This document shows positions 49,349-61,857 of a stretch of 64,000 nucleotides of DNA, in pieces. The notes under the pieces were generated by a model. It made no database searches. It was not told where the DNA came from and worked only from the letters and a program-made list of their open reading frames with translations. Where the stretch lies: NCBI RefSeq assembly GCF_051020765.1, contig NW_027469105.1:620001-684000 (forward strand). Reading direction: 5' to 3'. Position numbers and translations under genes: made by a program. Within the stretch, counting starts at the first letter, position 1. Each line of letters opens with the position of its first letter. Source of the stretch: Lasioglossum baleicum. Taxonomy: Eukaryota > Arthropoda > Insecta > Hymenoptera > Halictidae.

Positions 49349-51287
49349 GCTTTATGGGTTATGCGTAATGCGTTATCGGCTTTGCGTTATGCGTTATCCG
49401 TTATGGATTATGCGTTATGTATTATGCGTTATGGGTTATGCGTTGAGCGTTATCCGTTATCCGTTATCCGTTATCCGTTATGCGTTATGCGTTATGCGTT
49501 ATGCGTTATGCGTTATCGGCTTTGCGTTATGCGTCATACGTTATGCGTTATGCGTTATGCGTTATGCGTTATCGGCTTTGCGTTATGCGTCATGCGGTAC
49601 GGGTTATGCGTTATCCGTTATGGATTATGCGTAATGCATTATGCGTTATGCGTTATCCGTTATGGGTTATGCGTTATGCGTTATGCGATATGCGTTATGT
49701 GTTATGCGTTATGCGTTATCGGCTTTGCGTTATGCGTTATGGGTTATGCGTTATCCGTTATGGATTATGCGTTATGTATTATGCGTTATGGTTAATGCGT
49801 TATGGGTTATGCGTTGTGCGTTATCCGTTATGCGTTATGCGTTATCGGCTTTGCGTTATGCGTCATACGTTATGCGTTATGCGTTATCGGCTTTGCGTTA
49901 TGCGTCATGCGTTATGGGTTATGCGTTATCCGTTATGGATTATGCGTAATGCATTATACGTTATGCGTTATGCGTTTCGCGTTATGTGTTATGCGTTATG
50001 CGTTATGCGTTATGCGTTATGCGTTATGCGTTATGCGTTATGCGTTATGCGTTATGCGTTACGCGTTATGCGTTATGCGTTATGCGTTATGCGTTATGCG
50101 TTATGCGTTATGCGTTATGCGTTATGCGTTATGCGTTATGCGTTATGCGTTATGCGTTATCGGCTTTGCGTTATGCGTTATGGGTTATGCGTTATCCGTT
50201 ATGGATTATGCGTTATGTATTATGCGTTATGGTTAATGCGTTATGGGTTATGCGTTGTGCGTTATCCGTTATGCGTTATGCGTTATCGGCTTTGCGTTAT
50301 GCGTCATACGTTATGCGTTATGCGTTATCGGCTTTGCGTTATGCGTCATGCGTTATGGGTTATGCGTTATCCGTTATGGATTATGCGTAATGCATTATAC
50401 GTTATGCGTTATGCGTTTCGCGTAATGTGTTATGCGTTATGCGTTATGCGTTATGCGTTATGCGTTATGCGTTATGCGTTATGCGTTATGCGTTATGCGT
50501 TATGCGTTACGCGTTATGCGTTATGCGTTATGCGTTATGCGTTATGCGTTATGCGTTATGCGTTATGCGTTATGCGTTATGCGTTATGCGTTATGCGTTA
50601 TGCGTTATGCGTTATGCGTTATGCGTTATGCGTTATGCGTTATGCGTTATGCGTTATGCGTTATGCGTTATGCGTTATGCGTTATGCGTTATGCGTTATG
50701 CGTTATGCGTTATGCGTTATGCGTTATGCGTTATGCGTTATGCGTTATGCGTTATGCGTTATGCGTTATGCGTTATGCGTTATGCGTTATGCGTTATGCG
50801 TTATGCGTTATGCGTTATGCGTTATGCGTTATGCGTTATGCGTTATGCGTTATGCGTTATGCGTTATGCGTTATGCGTTATGCGTTATGCGTTATGGGTT
50901 ATGCGTCATGCGTTATGCGTTATGCGTTATGCGTTATGCGTTATGCGTTATGCGTTATGCGTTATGCGTTATGCGTTATGCGTTATGCGTTATGCGTTAT
51001 GCGTTATGCGTTATGCGTTATGCGTTATGCGTTATGCGTTATGCGTTATGCGTTATGCGTTATGCGTTATGCGTTATGCGTTATGCGTTATGCGTTATGC
51101 GTTATGCGTTATGCGTTATGCGTTATGCGTTATGCGTTATGCGTTATGCGTTATGCCTTATGCGTTATGCGTTATGCGTTATGTGTTATGCGTTATGCGT
51201 TATGCGTTATGCGTTGTGCGTTATGCGTTATGCGTTATGCGTTATGCGTTATGCGTTATGCGTTATGCGTTATGCGTTATGCGTTAT
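49349..51287. repeat. C cassette with private 441-bp tandem duplication, then run
   Basis: C cassette from 49349. Its second half plus the start of the following run (49720-50160) is repeated at 50161-50601. GCGTTAC 50504-50510; 55 pure units 50511-50895; GGGTTAT and GCGTCAT 50896-50909; 35 pure units; GCCTTAT 51155-51161; then GTGTTAT and GCGTTGT. Confidence 0.82.
49720..50601. repeat. 441-bp tandem duplication (copy 2 only)
   Basis: CGGCTTT at 49720 and the following variant order recur from 50161, 441 bp (63 units) later, after an abrupt join from a pure run straight into CGGCTTT at 50160/50161. The second copy has GCGTAAT after GCGTTTC where the first has GCGTTAT, and its GCGTTAC is one unit later. 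Equivalent cassettes at 21.5, 24.8, 27.9, 46.4 and 53.5 kb are single. Confidence 0.83.
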
Positions 51288-53205
51288 GCTTTATGGGTTA
51301 TGCGTAATGCGTTATCGGCTTTGCGTTATGCGTCATGCGTTATGGGTTATGCGATATCCGTTATGGGTTATGCGTAATGCATTATGCGTTATGCGTTACG
51401 CGTTTTGCGTTATGCGTTATGGGTTATGGGTTATGGGTTATGCGTTATGCGTTATTCGATATGCGCTATGTGTTATGCGTTATGCGTTATGCGTTATCGG
51501 CTTTGCGTTATGCGTTATGGGTTATGCGTTATCCGTTATGGATTGTGCGTTATGCATTATGCGTTATGTGTTATGCGTTATGCGTTATGCATTATCAGCT
51601 TTGCGTTATGCGTTATGGGTTATGCGTTATCCGTTATGGATTATGCGTTATGCGTTATGCATTATGCGTAATGCGTAATGCGGTATTGGTTATGCGTTGT
51701 GCGTTATCCGTTATCCGTTATCCGTTATCCGTTATGCGTTATGCGTTATGCGTTATGCGTTAAGCGTTATGCGTTATGCGTTATGCGTTATGCGTTATGT
51801 GTTATGCGTTATGCGTTATGCGTCATGCGTTATGCGTTATGCGTTATGCGTTATGCGTTATGCGTTATGCGTTATGCGTTATGCGTTATGCGTTATGCGT
51901 TATGCGTTATGCGTTATGCGTTATGCGTTATGCGTTATGCGTTATGCGTTATGCGTTATGCGTTATGCGTTATGCGTTATGCGTTATGCGTTATGCGTTA
52001 TGCGTTATGCGTTATGCGTTATGCGTTATGCGTTATGCGTTATGCGTTATGCGTTATGCGTTATGCGTTATGCGTTATGCGTTATGCGTTATGCGTTATG
52101 CGTTATGCGTTATGCGTTATGCGTTATGCGTTATGCGTTATGCGTTATGCGTTATGCGTTATGCGTTATGCGTTATGCGTTATGCGTTATGCGTTATGCG
52201 TTATGCGTTATGCGTTATGCGTTATGCGTTATGCGTTATGCGTTATGCGTTATGCGTTATGCGTTATGCGTTATGCGTTATGCGTTATGCGTTATGCGTT
52301 ATGCGTTATGCGTTATGCGTTATGCGTTATGCGTTATGCGTTAAGCGTTATGCGTTATGCGTTATCCGCTTTGCGTTATGCGTTATGGGTTATGCGTTAT
52401 CCGTTATGGATTATGCGTTATGCGTTATGCATTATGCGTAATGCGTAATGCGGTATTGGTTATGCGTTGTGCGTTATCCGTTATCCGTTATCCGTTATCC
52501 GTTATCCGTTATGCGTTATGCGTTATGCGTTATGCGTTAAGCGTTATGCGTTATGCGTTATGCGTTATGCGTTATGCGTTATGCGTTATGCGTTATGCGT
52601 TATGCGTTATGCGTTATGCGTTATGCGTTATGCGTTATGCGTTATGCGTTATGCGTTATGCGTTATGCGTTATGCGTTATGCGTTATGCGTTATGCGTTA
52701 TGCGTTATGCGTTATGCGTTATGCGTTATGCGTTATGCGTTATGCGTTATGCGTTATGCGTTATGCGTTATGCGTTATGCGTTATGCGTTATGCGTTATG
52801 CGTTATGCGTTATGCGTTATGCGTTATGCGTTATGCGTTATGCGTTATGCGTTATGCGTTATGCGTTATGCGTTATGCGTTATGCGTTATGCGTTATGCG
52901 TTATGCGTTATGCGTTATGCGTTATGCGTTATGCGTTATGCGTTATGCGTTATGCGTTATGCGTTAAGCGTTATGCGTTATGCATTATCGGCTTTGCGTT
53001 ATGCGTTATGGGTTATGCGTTATCCGTTATGGATTATGCGTTATGCGTTATGCATTATGCGTAATGCGTAATGCGGTATTGGTTATGCGTTGTGCGTTAT
53101 CCGTTATCCGTTATCCGTTATCCGTTATGCGTTATGCGTTATGCGTTATGCGTTATGCGTTATGCGTTATGCGTTATGCGTTATGCGTTATGCGTTATGC
53201 GTTAT
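51288..53205. repeat. GATATC-marked cassette, run, B, run, B (copy 2)
   Basis: GCGATAT before CCGTTAT at 51351, 3,738 bp after the previous marker. GCGTTAA 51757-51763; GCGTCAT 51820-51826; 73 pure units 51827-52337; B 52338-52540 with CCGCTTT; 60 pure units 52541-52960; a B start at 52961 running into canonical units up to 53205. Confidence 0.82.
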
Positions 53206-55445
53206 GCTTTATGGGTTATGCGTAATGCGTTATCGGCTTTGCGTTATGCGTTATCCGTTATGGATTATGCGTTATGTATTATGCGTTATGGGTTATGCGT
53301 TGAGCGTTATCCGTTATCCGTTATCCGTTATCCGTTATGCGTTATGCGTTATGCGTTATGCGTTATGCGTTATCGGCTTTGCGTTATGCGTCATACGTTA
53401 TGCGTTATGCGTTATGCGTTATGCGTTATCGGCTTTGCGTTATGCGTCATGCGGTACGGGTTATGCGTTATCCGTTATGGATTATGCGTAATGCATTATG
53501 CGTTATGCGTTATCCGTTATGGGTTATGCGTTATGCGTTATGCGATATGCGTTATGTGTTATGCGTTATGCGTTATCGGCTTTGCGTTATGCGTTATGGG
53601 TTATGCGTTATCCGTTATGGATTATGCGTTATGTATTATGCGTTATGGTTAATGCGTTATGGGTTATGCGTTGTGCGTTATCCGTTATGCGTTATGCGTT
53701 ATCGGCTTTGCGTTATGCGTCATACGTTATGCGTTATGCGTTATCGGCTTTGCGTTATGCGTCATGCGTTATGGGTTATGCGTTATCCGTTATGGATTAT
53801 GCGTAATGCATTATACGTTATGCGTTATGCGTTTCGCGTTATGTGTTATGCGTTATGCGTTATGCGTTATGCGTTATGCGTTATGCGTTATGCGTTATGC
53901 GTTATGCGTTATGCGTTATGCGTTACGCGTTATGCGTTATGCGTTATGCGTTATGCGTTATGCGTTATGCGTTATGCGTTATGCGTTATGCGTTATGCGT
54001 TATGCGTTATGCGTTATGCGTTATGCGTTATGCGTTATGCGTTATGCGTTATGCGTTATGCGTTATGCGTTATGCGTTATGCGTTATGCGTTATGCGTTA
54101 TGCGTTATGCGTTATGCGTTATGCGTTATGCGTTATGCGTTATGCGTTATGCGTTATGCGTTATGCGTTATGCGTTATGCGTTATGCGTTATGCGTTATG
54201 CGTTATGCGTTATGCGTTATGCGTTATGCGTTATGCGTTATGCGTTATGCGTTATGCGTTATGCGTTATGCGTTATGCGTTATGCGTTATGCGTTATGCG
54301 TTATGCGTTATGCGTTATGCGTTAAGCGTTATGCGTTATGCGTTATCCGCTTTGCGTTATGCGTTATGGGTTATGCGTTATCCGTTATGGATTATGCGTT
54401 ATGCGTTATGCATTATGCGTAATGCGTAATGCGGTATTGGTTATGCGTTGTGCGTTATCCGTTATCCGTTATCCGTTATCCGTTATCCGTTATCCGTTAT
54501 GCGTTATGCGTTATGCGTTATGCGTTAAGCGTTATGCGTTATGCGTTATGCGTTATGCGTTATGCGTTATGCGTTATGCGTTATGCGTTATGCGTTATGC
54601 GTTATGCGTTATGCGTTATGCGTTATGCGTTATGCGTTATGCGTTATGCGTTATGCGTTATGCGTTATGCGTTATGCGTTATGCGTTATGCGTTATGCGT
54701 TATGCGTTATGCGTTATGCGTTATGCGTTATGCGTTATGCGTTATGCGTTATGCGTTATGCGTTATGCGTTATGCGTTATGCGTTATGCGTTATGCGTTA
54801 TGCGTTATGCGTTATGCGTTATGCGTTATGCGTTATGCGTTATGCGTTATGCGTTATGCGTTATGCGTTATGCGTTATGCGTTATGCGTTAAGCGTTATG
54901 CGTTATGCATTATCGGCTTTGCGTTATGCGTTATGGGTTATGCGTTATCCGTTATGGATTATGCGTTATGCGTTATGCATTATGCGTAATGCGTAATGCG
55001 GTATTGGTTATGCGTTGTGCGTTATCCGTTATCCGTTATCCGTTATCCGTTATGCGTTATGCGTTATGCGTTATGCGTTAAGCGTTATGCGTTATGCGTT
55101 ATGCGTTATGCGTTATGCGTTATGCGTTATGCGTTATGCGTTATGCGTAATGCGTTATGCGTCATGCGTTATGCGTTATGCGTTATGCGTTATGCGTTAT
55201 GCGTTATGCGTTATGCGTTATGCGTTATGCGTTATGCGTTATGCGTTATGCGTTATGCGTTATGCGTTATGCGTTATGCGTTATGCGTTATGCGTTATGC
55301 GTTATGCGTTATGCGTTATGCGTTATGCGTTATGCGTTATGCGTTATGCGTTATGCGTTATGCGTTATGCGTTATGCGTTATGCGTTATGCGTTATGCGT
55401 TATGCGTTATGCGTTATGCGTTATGCGTTATGCGTTATGTGTTAT
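53206..55445. repeat. C cassette, run, two B cassettes, run (end of copy 2)
   Basis: C cassette from 53206; GCGTTAC 53920-53926; 56 pure units 53927-54318; B 54319-54528 (six CCGTTAT, CCGCTTT); 51 pure units 54529-54885; B 54886-55081; GCGTAAT 55145-55151 and GCGTCAT 55159-55165; long run ending in GTGTTAT. Copy 1 has a third GATATC-marked cassette between the equivalent C and B; here it is missing. Confidence 0.82.
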
Positions 55446-57545
55446 GCTTTATGGGTTATGCGTAATGCGTTATCGGCTTTGCGTTATGCGTTATGGGTTA
55501 TGCGTTATCCGTTATGGATTATGCGTTATGTATTATGCGTTATGGGTTATGCGTTGAGCGTTATCCGTTATCCGTTATCCGTTATGCGTTATGCGTTATG
55601 CGTTATGCGTTATCGGCTTTGCGTTATGCGTCATACGTTATGCGTTATGCGTTATGCGTTATGCGTTATCGGCTTTGCGTTATGCGTCATGCGGTACGGG
55701 TTATGCGTTATCCGTTATGGATTATGCGTAATGCATTATGCGTTATTCGTTATCCGTTATGGGTTATGCGTTATGCGTTATGCGATATGCGCTATGTGTT
55801 ATGCGTTATGCGTTATCGGCTTTGCGTTATGCGTTATGGGTTATGCGTTATCCGTTATGGATTATGCGTTATGTATTATGCGTTATGGTTAATGCGTTAT
55901 GGGTTATGCGTTGTGCGTTATCCGTTATGCGTTATGCGTTATCGGCTTTGCGTTATGCGTCATACGTTATGCGTTATGCGTTATGCGTTATGCGTTATCG
56001 GCTTTGCGTTATGCGTCATGCGTTATGGGTTATGCGTTATCCGTTATGGATTATGCGTAATGCATTATGCGTTATGCGTTATGCGTTTTGCGTTATGTGT
56101 TATGCGTTATGGGTTATGCGTCATGCGTTATGCGTTATGCGTTATGCGTTATGCGTTATGCGTTATGCGTTATGCGTTATGCGTTATGCGTTATGCGTTA
56201 TGCGTTATGCGTTATGCGTTATGCGTTATGCGTTATGCGTTATGCGTTATGCGTTATTTGTTATGCGTTATGCGTTATGCGTTATGCGTTATGCGTTATG
56301 CGTTATGCGTTATGCGTTATGCGTTATGCGTTATGGGTTATGCGTCATGCGTTATGCGTTATGCGTTATCGGCTTTGCGTTATGCGTTATCCGTTATGGA
56401 TTATGCGTTATGTATTATGCGTTATGGTTAATGCGTTATGAGTTATGCGTTACGCTTTATGCGTTATGCGTTATGCGCTATCGGCTTTGCGTTATGCGTT
56501 ATGCGTTATCGGCTTTGCGTTATGCGTCATGCGTTATGGGTTATGCGTTATCCGTTATGGATTATGCGTAATGCATTATAAGTTATGCGTTATGCGTTTC
56601 GCGTTATGTGTTATGCGTTATGGGTTATGCGTTATGCGTTATGCGTTATGCGTTATGCGTTATGCGTTATGCGTTATGCGTTATGCGTTATGCGTTATGC
56701 GTTATGCGTTATGCGTTATGCGTTATGCGTTATGCGTTATGCGTTATGCGTTATGCGTTATGCGTTATGCGTTATGCGTTATGCGTTATGCGTTATGCGT
56801 TATGCGTTATGCGTTATGCGTTATGCGTTATGCGTTATGCGTTATGCGTTATGCGTTATGCGTTATGCGTTATGCGTTATGCGTTATGCGTTATGCGTTA
56901 TGCGTTATGCGTTATGCGTTATGCGTTATGCGTTATGCGTTATGCGTTATGCGTTAAGCGTTATGCGTTATGCGTTATCGGCTTTGCGTTATGCGTTATG
57001 GGTTATGCGTTATCCGTTATGGATTATGCGTTATGCGTTATGCATTATGCGTAATGCGTAATGCGGTATTGGTTATGCGTTGTGCGTTATCCGTTATCCG
57101 TTATCCGTTATCCGTTATCCGTTATGCGTTATGCGTTATGCGTTATGCGTTAAGCGTTATGCGTTATGCGTTATGCGTTATGCGTTATGCGTTATGCGTT
57201 ATGCGTTATGCGTTATGCGTTATGCGTTATGCGTTATGCGTTATGCGTTATGCGTTATGCGTTATGCGTTATGCGTTATGCGTTATGCGTTATGCGTTAT
57301 GCGTTATGCGTTATGCGTTATGCGTTATGCGTTATGCGTTATGCGTTATGCGTTATGCGTTATGCGTTATGCGTTATGCGTTATGCGTTATGCGTTATGC
57401 GTTATGCGTTATGCGTTATGCGTTATGCGTTATGCGTTATGCGTTATGCGTTATGCGTTATGCGTTATGCGTTATGCGTTATGCGTTATGCGTTATGCGT
57501 TATGCGTTATGCGTTATGCGTTATGCGTTATGCGTTATGCGTTAT
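55446..57545. repeat. C cassette with split end, run, B, run
   Basis: C cassette 55446-56124 (TCGTTAT present, but CGGCTTT not preceded by GCGTTAC); TTGTTAT 56258-56264; GGGTTAT and GCGTCAT 56335-56348, where copy 2 ends; then a second C-like end resembling 11717-12017 but missing three units after GAGTTAT; GGGTTAT 56622-56628; 46 pure units; B 56951-57153; 56 pure units to 57545. Confidence 0.82.
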
Positions 57546-58560
57546 GCGTTAAGCGTTATGCGTTATGCATTATCGGCTTTCCGTTATGCGTTATGGGTTA
57601 TGCGTTATCCGTTATGGATTATGCGTTATGTATTATGCGTTATGGGTTATGCGTTGAGCGTTATCCGTTATCCGTTATCCGTTATGCGTTATGCGTTATG
57701 CGTTATGCGTTATGCGTTATCGGCTTTGCGTTATGCGTCATACGTTATGCGTTATGCGTTATGCGTTATGCGTTATCGGCTTTGCGTTATGCGTCATGCG
57801 GTACGGGTTATGCGTTATCCGTTATGGATTATGCGTAATGCATTATGCGTTATGCGTTATCCGTTATGGGTTATGCGTTATGCGTTATGCGATATGCGCT
57901 ATGTGTTATGCGTTATGCGTTATCGGCTTTGCGTTATGCGTTATGGGTTATGCGTTATCCGTTATGGATTATGCGTTATGTATTATGCGTTATGGTTAAT
58001 GCGTTATGGGTTATGCGTTGTGCGTTATCCGTTATGCGTTATGCGTAATGCGTAATGCGGTATTGGTTATTCGTTGTGCGTTATCCGTTATCCGTTATCC
58101 GTTATCCGTTATGCGTTATGCGTTATGCGTTATGCGTTAAGCGTTATGCGTTATGCGTTATGCGTTATGCGTTATGCGTTATGCGTTATGCGTTATGCGT
58201 TATGCGTTATGCGTTATGCGTTATGCGTCATGCGTTATGCGTTATGCGTTATGCGTTATGCGTTATGCGTTATGCGTTATGCGTTATGCGTTATGCGTTA
58301 TGCGTTATGCGTTATGCGTTATGCGTTATGCGTTATGCGTTATGCGTTATGCGTTATGCGTTATGCGTTATGCGTTATGCGTTATGCGTTATGCGTTATG
58401 CGTTATGCGTTATGCGTTATGCGTTATGCGTTATGCGTTATGCGTTATGCGTTATGCGTTATGCGTTATGCGTTATGCGTTATGCGTTATGCGTTATGCG
58501 TTATGCGTTATGCGTTATGCGTTATGCGTTATGCGTTATGCGTTATGCGTTATGCGTTAT
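57546..58560. repeat. Hybrid cassette: C segment embedded in a B cassette
   Basis: Opens as B (GCGTTAA 57546-57552, GCATTAT, CGGCTTT, CCGTTAT). Within 57588-57629 it switches to C (GTATTAT 57630-57636, GCGTTGA 57651-57657, GCGGTAC, GCGATAT, GGTTAAT). It returns to B at 58042/58043 (two GCGTAAT, GCGGTAT, TGGTTAT, TCGTTGT 58071-58077) and closes with GCGTTAA 58134-58140. GCGTCAT 58225-58231 and 47 pure units follow. The same hybrid is at 60843-61437. Confidence 0.84.
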
Positions 58561-60842
58561 GCTTTATGGGTTATGCGTAATGCGTTATCGGCTTTGCGTT
58601 ATGCGTTATGGGTTATGCGTTATCCGTTATGGATTATGCGTTATGTATTATGCGTTATGGGTTATGCGTTGAGCGTTATCCGTTATCCGTTATCCGTTAT
58701 GCGTTATGCGTTATGCGTTATGCGTTATGCGTTATCGGCTTTGCGTTATGCGTCATACGTTATGCGTTATGCGTTATGCGTTATGCGTTATCGGCTTTGC
58801 GTTATGCGTCATGCGGTACGGGTTATGCGTTATCCGTTATGGATTATGCGTAATGCATTATGCGTTATGCGTTATCCGTTATGGGTTATGCGTTATGCGT
58901 TATGCGATATGCGCTATGTGTTATGCGTTATGCGTTATCGGCTTTGCGTTATGCGTTATGGGTTATGCGTTATCCGTTATGGATTATGCGTTATGTATTA
59001 TGCGTTATGGTTAATGCGTTATGGGTTATGCGTTGTGCGTTATCCGTTATGCGTTATGCGTTATCGGCTTTGCGTTATGCGTCATACGTTATGCGTTATG
59101 CGTTATGCGTTATCGGCTTTGCGTTATGCGTCATGCGATATGGGTTATGCGTTATCCGTTATGGATTATGCGTAATGCATTATGCGTTATGCGTTATGCG
59201 TTTTGCGTTATGTGTTATGCGTTATGGGTTATGCGTCATGCGTTATGCGTTATGCGTTATGCGTTATGCGTTATGCGTTATGCGTTATGCGTTATGCGTT
59301 ATGCGTTATGCGTTATGCGTTATGCGTTATGCGTTATGCGTTATGCGTTATGCGTTATGCGTTATGCGTTATGCGTTATGCGTTATGCGTTATGCGTTAT
59401 GCGTTATGCGTTATGCGTTATGCGTTATGCGTTATGCGTTATGCGTTATGCGTTATGCGTTATGCGTTATGCGTTATGCGTTATGCGTTATGCGTTATGC
59501 GTTATGCGTTATGCGTTATGCGTTATGCGTTATGCGTTATGCGTTATGCGTTATGCGTTATGCGTTATGCGTTATGCGTTATGCGTTATGCGTTATGCGT
59601 TATGCGTTATGCGTTATGCGTTATGCGTTATGCGTTATGGGTTATGCGTCATGCGTTATGCGTTATGCGTTATCGGCTTTGCGTTATGCGTTATCCGTTA
59701 TGGATTATGCGTTATGTATTATGCGTTATGGTTAATGCGTTATGAGTTATGCGTTACGCTTTATGCGTTATGCGTTATGCGCTATCGGCTTTGCGTTATG
59801 CGTTATGCGTTATCGGCTTTGCGTTATGCGTCATGCGTTATGGGTTATGCGTTATCCGTTATGGATTATGCGTAATGCATTATAAGTTATGCGTTATGCG
59901 TTTCGCGTTATGTGTTATGCGTTATGGGTTATGCGTTATGCGTTATGCGTTATGCGTTATGCGTTATGCGTTATGCGTTATGCGTTATGCGTTATGCGTT
60001 ATGCGTTATGCGTTATGCGTTATGCGTTATGCGTTATGCGTTATGCGTTATGCGTTATGCGTTATGCGTTATGCGTTATGCGTTATGCGTTATGCGTTAT
60101 GCGTTATGCGTTATGCGTTATGCGTTATGCGTTATGCGTTATGCGTTATGCGTTATGCGTTATGCGTTATGCGTTATGCGTTATGCGTTATGCGTTATGC
60201 GTTATGCGTTATGCGTTATGCGTTATGCGTTATGCGTTATGCGTTATGCGTTATGCGTTATGCGTTATGCGTTATGCGTTAAGCGTTATGCGTTATGCGT
60301 TATCGGCTTTGCGTTATGCGTTATGGGTTATGCGTTATCCGTTATGGATTATGCGTTATGCGTTATGCATTATGCGTAATGCGTAATGCGGTATTGGTTA
60401 TGCGTTGTGCGTTATCCGTTATCCGTTATCCGTTATCCGTTATCCGTTATGCGTTATGCGTTATGCGTTATGCGTTAAGCGTTATGCGTTATGCGTTATG
60501 CGTTATGCGTTATGCGTTATGCGTTATGCGTTATGCGTTATGCGTTATGCGTTATGCGTTATGCGTTATGCGTTATGCGTTATGCGTTATGCGTTATGCG
60601 TTATGCGTTATGCGTTATGCGTTATGCGTTATGCGTTATGCGTTATGCGTTATGCGTTATGCGTTATGCGTTATGCGTTATGCGTTATGCGTTATGCGTT
60701 ATGCGTTATGCGTTATGCGTTATGCGTTATGCGTTATGCGTTATGCGTTATGCGTTATGCGTTATGCGTTATGCGTTATGCGTTATGCGTTATGCGTTAT
60801 GCGTTATGCGTTATGCGTTATGCGTTATGCGTTATGCGTTAT
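58561..60842. repeat. C cassette, run, second C end, run, B, run
   Basis: C cassette 58561-59239 of the GCGATAT-before-GGGTTAT type also seen near 4285, 6259 and 9290; 57 pure units 59240-59638; GGGTTAT and GCGTCAT 59639-59652; a second C end with GAGTTAT followed directly by GCGTTAC; GGGTTAT 59926-59932; 49 pure units 59933-60275; B 60276-60478; 52 pure units to 60842. Confidence 0.83.
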
Positions 60843-61857
60843 GCGTTAAGCGTTATGCGTTATGCATTATCGGCTTTCCGTTATGCGTTATGGGTTATGC
60901 GTTATCCGTTATGGATTATGCGTTATGTATTATGCGTTATGGGTTATGCGTTGAGCGTTATCCGTTATCCGTTATCCGTTATGCGTTATGCGTTATGCGT
61001 TATGCGTTATGCGTTATCGGCTTTGCGTTATGCGTCATACGTTATGCGTTATGCGTTATGCGTTATGCGTTATCGGCTTTGCGTTATGCGTCATGCGGTA
61101 CGGGTTATGCGTTATCCGTTATGGATTATGCGTAATGCATTATGCGTTATGCGTTATCCGTTATGGGTTATGCGTTATGCGTTATGCGATATGCGCTATG
61201 TGTTATGCGTTATGCGTTATCGGCTTTGCGTTATGCGTTATGGGTTATGCGTTATCCGTTATGGATTATGCGTTATGTATTATGCGTTATGGTTAATGCG
61301 TTATGGGTTATGCGTTGTGCGTTATCCGTTATGCGTTATGCGTAATGCGTAATGCGGTATTGGTTATTCGTTGTGCGTTATCCGTTATCCGTTATCCGTT
61401 ATCCGTTATGCGTTATGCGTTATGCGTTATGCGTTAAGCGTTATGCGTTATGCGTTATGCGTTATGCGTTATGCGTTATGCGTTATGCGTTATGCGTTAT
61501 GCGTTATGCGTTATGCGTCATGCGTTATGCGTTATGCGTTATGCGTTATGCGTTATGCGTTATGCGTTATGCGTTATGCGTTATGCGTTATGCGTTATGC
61601 GTTATGCGTTATGCGTTATGCGTTATGCGTTATGCGTTATGCGTTATGCGTTATGCGTTATGCGTTATGCGTTATGCGTTATGCGTTATGCGTTATGCGT
61701 TATGCGTTATGCGTTATGCGTTATGCGTTATGCGTTATGCGTTATGCGTTATGCGTTATGCGTTATGCGTTATGCGTTATGCGTTATGCGTTATGCGTTA
61801 TGCGTTATGCGTTATGCGTTATGCGTTATGCGTTATGCGTTATGCGTTATGCGTTAT
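60843..61857. repeat. Hybrid B/C cassette, second copy
   Basis: This repeats 57546-58560 at a spacing of exactly 3,297 bp (471 units), with both B/C junctions in the same units. GCGTTAA closes the B arm at 61431-61437, GCGTCAT is at 61515-61521 (one unit earlier than in the first copy) and 48 pure units follow. The hybrid formed once and was then duplicated with its flanks. Confidence 0.84.

Larger units (their letters stand above)
36840..56348. repeat. Super-repeat copy 2 (~19.5 kb)
   Basis: This second copy of the 12928-32198 segment is 19,509 bp (2,787 units). Relative to copy 1 it carries a 770-bp insertion (40116-40885), a ~140-bp insertion around 44638-44777, a private 441-bp tandem duplication (49720-50601) and an expanded pure run near 38.3-39.1 kb. 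It lacks the 28-bp duplication at 21741 and has two rather than three GATATC-marked repeats. To its right the sequence follows the pattern at 11.7-12.5 kb, not the 32.2-36.8 kb spacer that follows copy 1. The array is therefore mosaic rather than a simple dimer. Confidence 0.85.
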
